The position numbers and the translations under genes are program-made. Shown here piece by piece: positions 11,150 through 23,454 of a stretch of 64,000 nt of DNA (position 1 is the stretch's first letter; each line of letters begins with the position of its first letter). Source of the stretch: Tamarix chinensis (Eukaryota; Streptophyta; Magnoliopsida; Caryophyllales; Tamaricaceae); assembly GCA_030549775.1 (NCBI GenBank), contig CM060177.1:44976244-45040243 (forward strand). The letters run 5' to 3'. Below the pieces are notes generated by a model. The model saw nothing but the letters and a program-made list of their open reading frames with translations, was not told the origin of the DNA and did no database searches.

Positions 11150-12055
11150 ATTATTGGACTTAGATAAACTATTATTATTAGAAGAGTGGAATAATAAGAT
11201 AATAAAAATAATAATTAATAAAATACTATATGACTTGAAATTTGTTTGATAAAATAATTAAATGGAATAATAAGATATTAAAACTTTAAAATATTAAGAT
11301 ATATTTGGCCATAAATAATTGATTATTAAAATTTAAAACAATAAGAATATAAAATTATTAGATTATAAAATACTTTTAACCTTAGAGAAAGTATTATTAA
11401 TAGAGTGGAATAATATGCTATAAAAATAAGAATTAACAAAATATTATTACACTTAAAAAATTTATAATTAAATAATTAATTGGAATAATAATAAGATATT
11501 GTTGGCTATAAATAATTAATTATTAAAAAATTTAAAACAATATGTATATAAATTATTATAAAATAAATTATTTCTGACTTTAGATAAAGTATTATTAATA
11601 GAGTGGAATAGTAAGGTGATAATAATGTTACTTAATAAAATATTTTTAAATATTAAAAAATTAAAAAATAATTAATTGGCATAATGAGATAATAAAAATT
11701 TAAAATAATAAGAGTATAAAATTATTAGAAAATAAATTGTTTCTAACTTTAGATAAAATATTATTAATAATAAAAATGTAAAATAATAAATTATTGTTAA
11801 ATATAAAAGATTTATTATTAAATAAGTAAGCGGTATAATAAAATAATAAAAATTTAAAAAATAACATATTGGTGAGCTTAAATAATTCATCATTAAAATT
11901 TATGACGCTAAGAATATAAAATTATTAGATAATAAATTATTTCAAACTTTAGATAAAATATTATTTAAAAGAGTGGAATAATAAGATAATAAAAATTATA
12001 ATTAGTAAAATATTATTTGAATTTAAAATTTTATAATTAAATAATTAGATATTAC
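11150..12055. repeat. AT-rich tandem repeat of about 190 bp, five degenerate copies
   Basis: The phrase TTAGATAAA(G/A)TATTATTA, followed in most copies by AGAGTGGAATAATAAG and then AATTAATAAAATATTAT, recurs near 11160, 11388, 11577, 11748 and 11948. Spacing is 170-230 bp. The array lies in the non-coding part of the CACTA element upstream of the transposase. Confidence 0.65.
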
Positions 12056-13020
12056 CCTAATTCATTATATTCTCCTTTTCTAGGTAATAAGATGCATTTC
12101 TTCCCTGATGCATGTATTGTAGCCTACTTTTTAAATTTTTCCAACACAAATATTAGGTACCACATAAGATAGATATGTTATGAGTTAGGCCACATGATAG
12201 AGATGCGTTTGTATGTGGGACCATATAATTTTAGTTTGTATTATATTTTATATACATTGCCATAAATTCAACCATGATTATGAGGAAGGGCTAGATGTAT
12301 AGATATGTTTGGCCATAGTAATTTTCTACACCCTAGGTTTATTAAGGGTGGATATTTCATGAGAGATTATAATTACATTACAAGGGAGTTAATAGTGATT
12401 GATGATGAGTAAAGGTCTTGGCATAGGATACTGCCGAGTATATATCCTGATTACCTAGATAACGATTACAAGTCTATTGAAGATATGAGAGAATAAATAC
12501 TTCTATGAGAAGTATGGACTCAATGGATGTCAATCTCATTCGAGGTGGAATTAAGGTTTGCTTTTAGTGAGGCATTTTAGGTTGTAGTAGTTCTATTTCA
12601 ATATTTATACTTTTATATATTAAGGTCCATAATATAGCTAGCATGTTGATCCATGTTTCATATTTTTAAGCTATACAAATAATAAGATATTATTTTCCAT
12701 AACTAATTTTATAAAACTTTTACAATACGTTTATATCTTGGCTACTAAGATAATGAAATAATTTTATAAAATTGATCCATCTTGTAATTATTTTCATAGA
12801 TATACAATGTCAATTGATAATAGCTTGAAGAGGTTGCGTAATAGAAAATCTCATGTGTTTTGGGATGGTCTTCAAATATTTATAGGATTGGAAAAAGATA
12901 ACTTACGTTCATATGGAATGACGCATTGTCCATATAGGAGATATTTTAATTTTGAATGGGATACAATAGATAGGGTTGAAGCCCACATTTTGTAGTTTGG
13001 GTTCATGGAAAATTATGATA

Positions 13021-13726
13021 TGTGAGCTTGTGACTCGTATTTGGCGTGTAGAATAGCTTGGATTGGTGTGTGAAGTGTTTCGGAGAAATTTGAAGTAGAA
13101 CTGTGAGCTGTTCTAGAAAGATGTGAATATTTTACATTGAAGAAATTATAATTTGGAAATGTGCTAAACATGAAAGTTGTAGATCTTTCTGTTATCTTTC
13201 CAACGCATCAATAATTAGCTCGATCGGAGGTCCGATGAAGAAGTTGTGGCTGAAATACTGAAGATTGTCAAAGTTGGAAATAAACACGAGGGGCCCGTGT
13301 TTTTGAAACACGATCCGTGTTTCTTCCTCAGGAAAATATGTTTTGTTTTCCGGGAGAGGCCGAGAGATAGAAAATAAACACGGGGGTACCGTGTTTATTA
13401 ACACGGTCCGTGTTTTTTGGGTTTTTCGCTCCGCCTCGGTTTTCGCTAATAACAATCTCGTATAGTATAAATACCATGCGATTAGAACCCTAATCGGAGA
13501 GCGAACGCCGTCTTCTTCTCCTATTGAGTTCTATTGTAATTCCTTGATGTATTGAGTGATTTATGTGAGAATTTCTTTGATTCTTTGTAATCACAATTAC
13601 TTCACATCAATAAGATCATCTGTTTCCCCAATCTGTGTTCTTGAGTGTTATTCTCTTCTCAATTCTTGTGTGTTCTAATTGATTCTAATTAGATCTTATT
13701 TTTCCGAATTGGTATCGATCCACAAC
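13021..13726 (+). mobile_element. LTR-like insertion inside the transposase gene
   Basis: It interrupts the transposase between NYD and DTWEFHGE and is flanked by the direct repeat ATGATA (13015-13020 and 13727-13732). It has a TATA box (TATAAATA, 13466-13473), a leader-like stretch, and a PBS-like TGGTATCGATCC at 13710-13721, so it looks like the 5' LTR of a + strand element with the rest lost. It does not end in a clean CA, so the class is uncertain. Two tandem hairpin-forming blocks built on AAACACG/CCGTGTTT are at 13280-13330 and 13375-13425. Confidence 0.55.
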
Positions 13727-14859
13727 ATGATACATGGGAATTTCATGGTGAATTTGAAAGAGAACATGTGGAGGAAGAGATTGGATATAAGATAGTATAT
13801 GTATTAGGTAATTTATTAGGTGGCGATCCACATATTGAGGATAGTGAAAGAGTCAAGTCTATTGATGATGACTTGAATGCTAATGAGGTAATAGGTGATG
13901 ACTTTGGGGATAATAGAGATCCAAACATCGAGAAGTTGTTTCAAGAGATAGAGATGAAGTTATATTTAGGATATAAAAAAATTTCTTCCTTAATTTTTTT
14001 TTTTGTAAAGTTGATGCATCATATTTTGATGAATAAATGGAATAACAAGTCTTTTGATGGAATTTTGAAATTTTTGAAAGAAGCACTTTTAGACATTAAT
14101 AATCTTTTAGGATTGCATTACGATGCTAAGAAGATGGTGAGGAAGTTTGGTTTGTGCCATGAGATGATCCATGCATGAAAGTATGGTTGTGTCTTATACT
14201 GAAAAGAGAACGCTGATAAAACTAGTTATTCGGTATATAGTACTTCTCAATGGGTAGATGAGGCCACAAAGGGAAAGAAAGTATCACTCAAGAAGTTGTG
14301 ATATTTCCCCTTAACACACAAATTGAAAACATTGTAAGCTTATAGAAACACAACTCAAAACATGAGATGACACTTGAATGGGTGTTTAGGAGAATTAGGG
14401 ATCTTATGACATGAAATTGATGGCCAAGCATTGAAAATTTTTATGTAAAACATCCAGATTTTTTAGTTGAGGCTCACAATGTTAGAGTAGGGTTGGAATA
14501 AAATGGGTTCAATCCCTTTGGTATGAGCAGAAATTATATTATGTGGTCGGTAATTTTGATGATATACAACTTAACCCTGTGCCAGTGAAAGAAAAATCTA
14601 TTATTTATGTTGTCTTTGTTAATTATTGGAATTTTTCTCCTCAGATAGATATTAATGTGTTCCTAAGACCTCTTATCGATGAGCTAAATTATTTGTGGGT
14701 AATAGGGTTTGATACTAGAGATGTGCTTCTGTGGACTATTAATGACTTCCCTATTCATTCAATTTTGTCTAGGTGGTCAAGACACGGGGATAAAACATGC
14801 CCCAATTATAATGAAAGGCACTCCTTCTGTGAGACTAAGGTCTAGGATGGGGTACATTG

Positions 14860-15619
14860 TGATGTGAATGTGGGTCGAAAGATCTTCAAGTAAACGAAGG
14901 GATCTTCTTTATTCTTCAATAATGAAAATCAAATGGATGTATAAAGTACTCATACAATCGAATGGCACTCCAAACCCTAACAAGATAGAAACTCTAATAC
15001 TTAAAAAATATAGTAATCAAAGGATTTTTAATAAGAACTCATAAAGAATCACTCACAAAAGATAATTAAGAAAAACTACACATAATAATTTTACCATAAT
15101 CAAGAAATCTCACAAAGAGAAATGAAAAAATTCACAAAGAGATTTTTATTACTCAACTCAAATTTTCTTTACAATCTTCTCTCTATTATTTTCTCTTCTA
15201 AGTGCAGACATTATGCCATATATATATAGGCATAACCCACGAGAATACCCACCCAATCAACTGTATGACATGCTGCGGTTATGGTTGAGTTATAAAAGTG
15301 ACACATAAAATCATAACTATAAACAAAACTCTAGCTTATTACAATTGACTCCTTAGTTATCATTATCTAATTTTGATGGTTGTAGTTGACTTATTCTAAC
15401 TTCCAATTTGTCACCTTTAACCAGTAAACCAATCAACCAACTCACAAAGACTTCATTTGGTTGTGAAAAAAATCTCTTTCTTACAAGATTATTCAATTTA
15501 GAATCATATATTTAAGAAAGTATCTTTAAATTGGAAAACACTTCCAAGAACCTCAAGAAACATCCTAAACATGTCCAAGAATTATATTTAGATGTATAAA
15601 CATACTTACACTTGCATCA
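14860..15619. mobile_element. Solo LTR or MITE inserted in the transposase gene
   Basis: A 760-bp block separates LLWTINDFP...MGY from the HR-x-FL segment of the transposase. Read as TGATGTGAATG...ACTTGCATCA, it has TG/CA ends and near-identical 5-bp flanks, CATTG (14855-14859) and CATTT (15620-15624). A slightly larger reading with GTGATG...CATCAC ends as an imperfect TIR is also possible. No coding sequence is present. Confidence 0.5.
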
Positions 15620-18600
15620 CATTTTCCATCGATGATTCCTTTTGACTAACCATCCATGGGGAAAGAATAAACAATTTGATGGTAAAGTTGAGAAGAGAAA
15701 TATACCCCAAAGATTGTTAGTAGATGGCTATTTGATGCAGTTGAGTTACGTTAGAGATTACCCATTGGGTAAGTATGAAGACACATTGAGTTTGAAGAGG
15801 AATATAGGGGTGATGAGTTGAATTGGAGGAAGATGTGTATATTTTTTGATTTCCTGTATTGGTCATCAATTACCCTTAAACACAAATTAGATGTGATACA
15901 CCTGAGGAAAAAAATTTCTAAAATTTTTCTTAGCATAATCCTTGGTAATAATGGCAAATCAAAAGATAATGAAAATTTAAGGAGTAATTTGATGGATATG
16001 AAGATCAAACTAGAGCTGCATCTGTATTACAAGGGTAATAAATTAATGAAACATGTTGCTGAGTATACTCTTTCATCTAGGGATAGGACGATATTTTTTA
16101 GAAATTTTGAAGCAGGTAAAGTTTCCATATGGCTTTGCACCAAATTTGAGGAAGAATATAATTAACAATGAGGGCAAATTGAGTGCTCTAAAATCACACG
16201 ATCATCATATCATTTATTGTAACTATTATTGCTAATTGATGTGTGACCTTTTTTGTGAAAATAGATTATTGAATCCACTATTGAGTTGAGTAACTTCTTC
16301 ACCATGATGTGTGGAATGCAACTTCATTTGACTGATTTGGAGAAGGCTGAAAAGGAATTGGTTTTCATCTTGTGCAAGTTATAACGCGCCTCTGCTTTTT
16401 TTTTTTTTACTGTTATAATTCATCTTATAATGCACTTATCTAAAGAATCATGACTAGGTGGGCTTGTTCATGGAATATGGACGTATCCTGTTGAAAGATA
16501 TTGAAATAATTGAAAAATTACATTAGAAATTGAGCTTGCTCAGAAGGTTCTACCAAAGGAGGTTATGTTGTAGATTAAGATGTGACCTTTTGTTCTATAT
16601 ACTTTGAAGGGGTTAAGACAATTGAATAAACTTGATAGAAATGAGGATATTGCTTCGAAAAAAATAGAAACTTGCGGTGTTTGAGTTTCAAGGTTGTGGC
16701 ATTGGTAAGTTTTCAATTGTTGGTATCTCATAGAACAAGCTAGATTGGATAATTTAGTATGTTCTCAACTATTATCCAGAGATACAATAATTTTTAGAGT
16801 AAGTATACATCAATAATTAGTAATAAGGATTCTAATAATTATGTGTGTAGGAAATGATTTTTTTCTTTAACATTGTAGTAAGCACATGAATGAGATACAT
16901 GGATGTGGTGGTAATTTGGATGGCATTCAAAAGAAATACTTTTCCCATTAGTTTTGTTCAAAAGCAATTGAAATATTTGCTCAATTGCTAATAATTATTC
17001 CTAATTAATTTTAAGTGAAATATAAATAATAATTATTTTTATTAACTATATATAATACAGGCGTACAATTTATGTCAGTCAAAATCACCTAAATACAATG
17101 AAAAGTTATTATCTCTGGACAATGCTCCATCGAGAATGGTTACAACTTATATTAGTTGTATTGTAAACGACGTTAGATTCTTAACTCATGAAAGACGGAA
17201 AAAATAACACAAAATAATAGTGTGTCTGTCCTCACAGTCGACAATGAATGTTGTCATGGAAAGATACAATAGATCATTGAGGTATCTTTATTATATGATT
17301 GTTCTATTCTATTGTTCAAGTTCAAATGGTTTGACACTTGTAACACCCCCATTTTTACTCCTAAAAAAATTCATTTAAAAATGATATAATTTGGGCATAA
17401 ATACACGAATTAGGGAGCGCTACTAGCATATTTACCATAAGACATATGTCTACCATCTATCTCATGAAAGGTGCGAGGCTAAAAACCTATTTACCAAATC
17501 ATAAAATAGAAATTAAATCAAAATCCTCACTCATAAAGTTAACGGAAAACCCTATATAATTATCGGTGATAAAACAATGAAAAACCTATGAGATAAACCT
17601 GAATTATAAAATCTTAACCTAACAATAATAAAAATAAAAATGGTCATTTACAACACTAAATCAAATTTTCAATACATCAACTAAATTTCCAAAATATTTA
17701 TAAATAATTATAAAATTTCTTGAGGGACAAAACTCCAGTATCTCTAACTCTCAGCCCAAACCAATAATCACATAAGAAATTAAGTCAAAGTATCTACATT
17801 TAGACATCTAAAAAAAAGCATTGTATCAATATAATGATGTATTAAGTAAAAAACCCAACTCATAGCAATATCATACCCACATATATTGATATACTTGCCA
17901 TAACTAATAAAACATAAAAAGACATGCTCCTATATTAGATCATGGAAAAATATATAAAAGCAACATATGGTGACCAACAAGAATAGTATGAGAACATGAC
18001 CTAATATCCATGCATGTCCCATAGAAAAACATACAATATTAATTTAGCATGAATCAACAAAAGAACATACTGTTGTAGTAGAATTATGCCGTCAATAGAA
18101 GATTCTATACCACTACTCACTCTATTTAATTCCATTTACATCATTCATTAATTTCCATACATTCATCCTACTTTAATTTATATAACCACTTATCTCACAT
18201 CCAAACACAATATTATCCACATCCAAAATATAATATTATTCACTTTTAGGACACGGAAGCTAAGGAACCCACAACAACACGTCACCTATAGCTCTACAAC
18301 TATGGCAAACACTATGACCTATAGCTCTATGGCTATGGCCTACACAACCACTCAGGACACCTACACGATGAATCAAGATACCTTAACCTTTAAGTATGGA
18401 TACCCCCATAGAGTCCATAGGTCACCTATAGAGTAGAAAGAGGGGCCTCATTATTGTACTACTAGCATAACACAAACAAAATCACAAGGAAGGTGTCAAT
18501 CACATGACCCTACCTCGGACGCCATCCTGAGGTTACTCAAGGTGGATTATTTACAACCACAAACAATAATCACTAATGTGACCTATAGCACAATTTCCAT

Positions 18601-20894
18601 AATTCATTCATTTCACTTATCAATTGAGTTATTCATACTTTAGGTCCATAATCACACATTTTATCATATATATCACAATCATAAATGTTTTTATCAACCA
18701 TCACACATCATTATCAATAAATAATTCAACCTCTTACATTCGCATTAACAAACATGATATCAAAATATTATGTCATGGTACGTTTATATGACTTACATAG
18801 CATAGCAACTTATAATTTACAACTATGAAGAATCATGATTCATATGTGAAGAGCTAAACAATACCATACCACAAGATAGCCATATGGCTTAGTCACACAA
18901 ACTACACGCCTTATTAACAAACCGTACCATGTTCTTAGCATAACCAAAACATGGAATAAAATACATTAACACATAAGATTCTATTAACTAGGAGTTCAGG
19001 AGGTTTACCTAGCTTCCAAACTATCTTAGCACAAAAAGGAGGAAAAACCCTAGCTTGGGGATCCACTAACACACCTTCCTAGATCACCTTTGAAAATCAT
19101 AGGATTAAATTAGATAAAACTAATCCAAACATAGAATAATAGAATATAAGTAAGTTTAATAAAAAAAACCACTTATACAATTAGGGTTTACTACTCAAAA
19201 CGTCAGATCAAATAATTTTAGAAAATTGACCCAAGCAATAAGTTAAAACTCAATTTAATTGGTTTTAAATCAAAACTAATTGCTTAGTATGTCAAAGAAT
19301 CAAACATAACAAAATTCTATACACCTATTCTCAAAAATTAGGGTTTTAAAGCCTAAAATACAAATAAGAACAATTTAAATCATTTAACCCAAATTGATGG
19401 TTTTATAATTCAATTAAAGTTATTTCAAACATTTCTAGAAAATTAATTTCATAACAAACAAGCATACAAACGACCAATTTTATAAATTTCATTTTAAAAC
19501 TAGGTTTTTAGACCCAAAAATGCAATTTGGTCAAATTTTATTAATTTATTTAAATTAAATGTTTGGAAATGTAATTAGGTTTTTTTATTATAACAAATTG
19601 TATACTTAATTGATTAAAAACAATAAAGGAAGTACCCAATTTAATACAATTAAGGGCTTTTGAGTCTAAATTGTAAACCTAGTCAAATCTTATTAAAATA
19701 TTTAAATTGATGGTCCAAAATTGAATTAGAAATATTCTAAAACATATTTTATATTTAATTTAATAAAATAACTCAATTACGTAATCCAATTTAAACCCTC
19801 TGGAGTTTTAACCTAAGAATCCAATTCCGATAGATTTCACCCAATTTTTTCAAATTGACAATTCCAACATGAAATTAAGTATATTTCAAAATATATTACG
19901 TAATCAACTTATCCAAAATAGTTTAATCATATGAATATGATAAATTCGGATATAACCGAGTCAAAAATCCATTTTTCACAATTCCACCATATACAATGAA
20001 ATTAACCACTCCATATCACTCATACAACATATATATACATAATTCAATAACCAATTTAGCTTATAATAAGTTAATTCATAGAAATTTAATCAAAATAAGA
20101 GTTAGGGTTTGGGATAATTATACCAAATAAATTGCTGCGAAATTGGAGGGGATAAGGGTTGTTGGAGTTTCTGTAACACCCCTAAATTTACTATTGAAAA
20201 ATTTCGTTTAAATCAAAAGGTTTAGCGGAAGCGAAAAGATAAAACCGTAAACTCGGGGGCATTACCGCCACACTTAGTATCGGACCGGTACACCTCTACC
20301 GCTCCAGTACTAAGTACTAAGGCTAAAACCAAACAACATCATAGGTGAAACATTAAAACATGGGTCGACACTTAGCATGAATTATTAACGAAACACAAGT
20401 CAAACGGTAATTAGAATACGGTTTTGGATTACAACTTAAAAGTGTGATTCTCAAAACATAAAGCGTAGTCCGAAGTACAGCTAAATAAGGAAAATACGAA
20501 ATCTGAAGATAGCAATGGAGTCCGGCCAACTCGCTCTCGGTCCCCCAAGTCAGGTTAGGCTCAACGCTCTGCCCCACCCGATGCCACGTAGGTATCATAG
20601 GCATCAAAGACATGGTCTCCTACCTGCACAAGATCAGAGGGGTCTTCTACTCGTGGGAATGAGCAGCACCCATGAAACGGGTGATCAGTACGCTACGTAC
20701 CGAGTAAGGTAACAGACGCACTAAGGCCCACACACCAAGATACACGACATAGTATACATAACATAATTACGTAGATGGCATGCAATAACACAAATAAACA
20801 ATACAGGATACAAACCAGATAACTTTTTCGTCAGGTCTCTGATAATTATAATCGATTCACATCATCATCTTTATCAGTCCATGTGAGTGCGGGA

Positions 20895-21240
20895 ACCCCA
20901 CTATTATAGCCGGTGGAACGGTCACAAGGGCCATGCCCTGCCACTATTATAGCCGGTGGACCGGTCACAAGGGTAACATACCCTGCCACTATTATTTGCC
21001 AGTGGACCGGTCTGGCTCCGACTCACAAGGTGTTCCACTATAAATGTTTGTATCTTTCCCATGTCTTATCATTATTCTGATTAGTTTGTTGAACATGGAA
21101 TCCCCCACTATTATAGCCGGTGGAACGGTCATAAGGGCCATGCCCTGCCACTATTATAGCCGGTGGACCGGTCACGAGGGTAACATACCCTGCCACTATT
21201 ATTTGCTGGTGGACCAGTCTGGGTCCAGCTCAACATCTTT
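20895..21240. repeat. Duplicated array of CCACTATTAT..GGTGGA hairpin repeats
   Basis: The unit CCACTATTATAGCCGGTGGA, followed by (A/C)CGGTCACAAGGG, occurs at about 20898, 20941 and 20983, and again at about 21107, 21150 and 21193. The set of three is duplicated about 209 bp apart. Each unit has a small dyad (CCAC...GTGG) and CCGGT steps. The inverted counterpart is at 31095-31470. Confidence 0.7.
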
Positions 21241-21789
21241 CTCTATAAGTGGTTAGTGTCTTAACATATCTTATTCAAAATATCTTCACCAATGATATGC
21301 ATAAATCATTCTCTTTATGCTTTACACATCACAAACAATAAAATTCCACCTTCATAACTACACTTTAATCAATAATACACATGATAACACCAAACAACTC
21401 TAAGCGGCCATAACCAACCCTAATGGTCCACACCATACCTTGGTTAACCACTTTTAACCCTATTTTAGCATAACAACCATACTTAGCCATCCCAAACCTT
21501 AATTATCCTCAACAAATCACAATTAGTTACTCCAACCCTACTTAATCACAACGACTCAGAGTTAATCACTCCAAACCCTAATTCTGTCTCCTCCATACCC
21601 TTATAATACTCCACGTACTACTCTCTGTCCAAAATAGTTAAAAACCCAAATAATACTTGCATTACCTTCCTTACATCCCAAATCAACCTTTCATACGTAA
21701 ATTTTGCTCCCACGCAAACGTTACACATCCCATGCAACCTCTCGAACTTTTCACACAAAACCCTAAATCCCATACGTTCATTAACTCCC

Positions 21790-22255
21790 ATGCATAACCC
21801 TAACTCCACCATGCAAACCCTAATACCACCATACAACACTAATACCACCATACAAACCATAACACCACCATGCAAACCCTAATACCACCATAAGCCATTA
21901 ATACCACCATCCAATCATTAATACCACCATACAAACCCTAATACCACCATGCGAACCCTAATACCACCATACCAACCATAATACCACCATGTAATCATGA
22001 ATACCACCATACAAACATTAATACCACCATATAAACCCTAATACCACCATGCAAACCCTAATACCACTATACCAACCATAATACCGCCATGCAAACCCAA
22101 TACCACCATGTGATCCCTAATACCACCATACCAACCATAATACCACCATACAAACATTAATATCACCATACAAACATTAATACCACCATACAAACCCTAA
22201 TACCACCATGCAAACCCCAATACCACCATGCCAACCATAATACTTCCATGCCACC
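21790..22255. repeat. 20-bp minisatellite, about 22 copies
   Basis: The unit is close to AATACCACCATGCAAACCCT, with variation at the last six bases (ACAAAC, CCAACC, GTAATC). The array sits inside the long LTR and has no coding meaning: all frames contain stops. Confidence 0.75.
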
Positions 22256-23373
22256 CTAGTTCTCCCATATAACCTTAGTTTCCCCCACTCTTCCATTTTA
22301 TTTAATTCCCCCTTTTCTGGTCCACTTACGGATCACAGATTGCCTAGGTCATTCTTACCTACGTTAGTCAACGTACTTCCCTATGGTAATCTTAATCTCT
22401 CATTTTTCTCTTTCATGCCCCCATTCCACAACACCTCATCAAATAATCTAGCATGCATATCATAAGGGTCACATCACATCACATTATATTTGCAGCATTT
22501 CCATATTAGCACATACAGACAAGTACATGAGAACGTACCTCGGTTCCCCGCTGCTCTACACAGTAAAACAGATAACATACACAAAATACAACATATAAAC
22601 CGTACGAGGCATCCAAGGCAAGTAAATCATGTAATACACACAGGCGGCCTTAGTTACGTCCTTACCTAAGGCGACGCCGGGCTTGGAGCACGCTCTTATA
22701 ACTCCTTAGGGCTTTGGTCGGGGTTACCTATAAAAGGGGAAAATGCTAAGTATTAGTTTCCCTTGCAAGTACCATCAACATTTATTCTAGTTTAGGATTA
22801 GGGTTTTTATTACTAAAACGGGTATTATACAAAAACTAGGGTTTTTACCTTAGAATTAGTATACTAATTATTAGCAGTCAAAATATATTTATTTTTTTGA
22901 TACTTATTGTTACACTTATTTTATTAAACCCATTAGTTCTAATCTTGTAGTAATAGGGTTTATGCTAGCTATAGAAAAATAGTGTTAGTATTAAAAAAAT
23001 AATGACACTAATGTCTAGTGATAGAAACCCTAGCGTTTTAAGGCCAAGTCTATTAATGGGGTTATATTTGAAATAATAATATTATAAGGTCACAATATTA
23101 CAAGTAATTATTCCTAAGGGTGATAATGATAATATTTGTATATTCTAAAATAATACAAGGGTTCAAATGCTTTTGGTTACAATAATAAGGTAGTGATAGT
23201 AGTAATAATAGTAATAGCTAATAATAGTGTCCTAGTAATGAGGTTAGGGTTAATGTTAAATGGCATGGTAATAAGGTTCAAGTACTCTTCTTAGTTAACA
23301 ACCACATGATGTTTACTAGCTTGAGTTAAGTAACATGGATAAGGACAGAAGTAGTATTATTATAAACAATAGT

Positions 23374-23374
23374 G

Positions 23375-23442
<68 letters not shown>

Positions 23443-23454
23443 AATAATAATAAT
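23374..23454. repeat. (AAT)n-(GAT)n-(AAT)n microsatellite
   Basis: Runs of AAT, then about 14 GAT repeats, then AAT again. Surrounding DNA to 23660 is also trinucleotide-rich. Confidence 0.8.

Noticed and set aside
21790..22255. CRISPR-like array of regular 20-bp repeats
   Set aside because: The units are contiguous with no unique spacers, and the genome is a plant nuclear one. It is a minisatellite.
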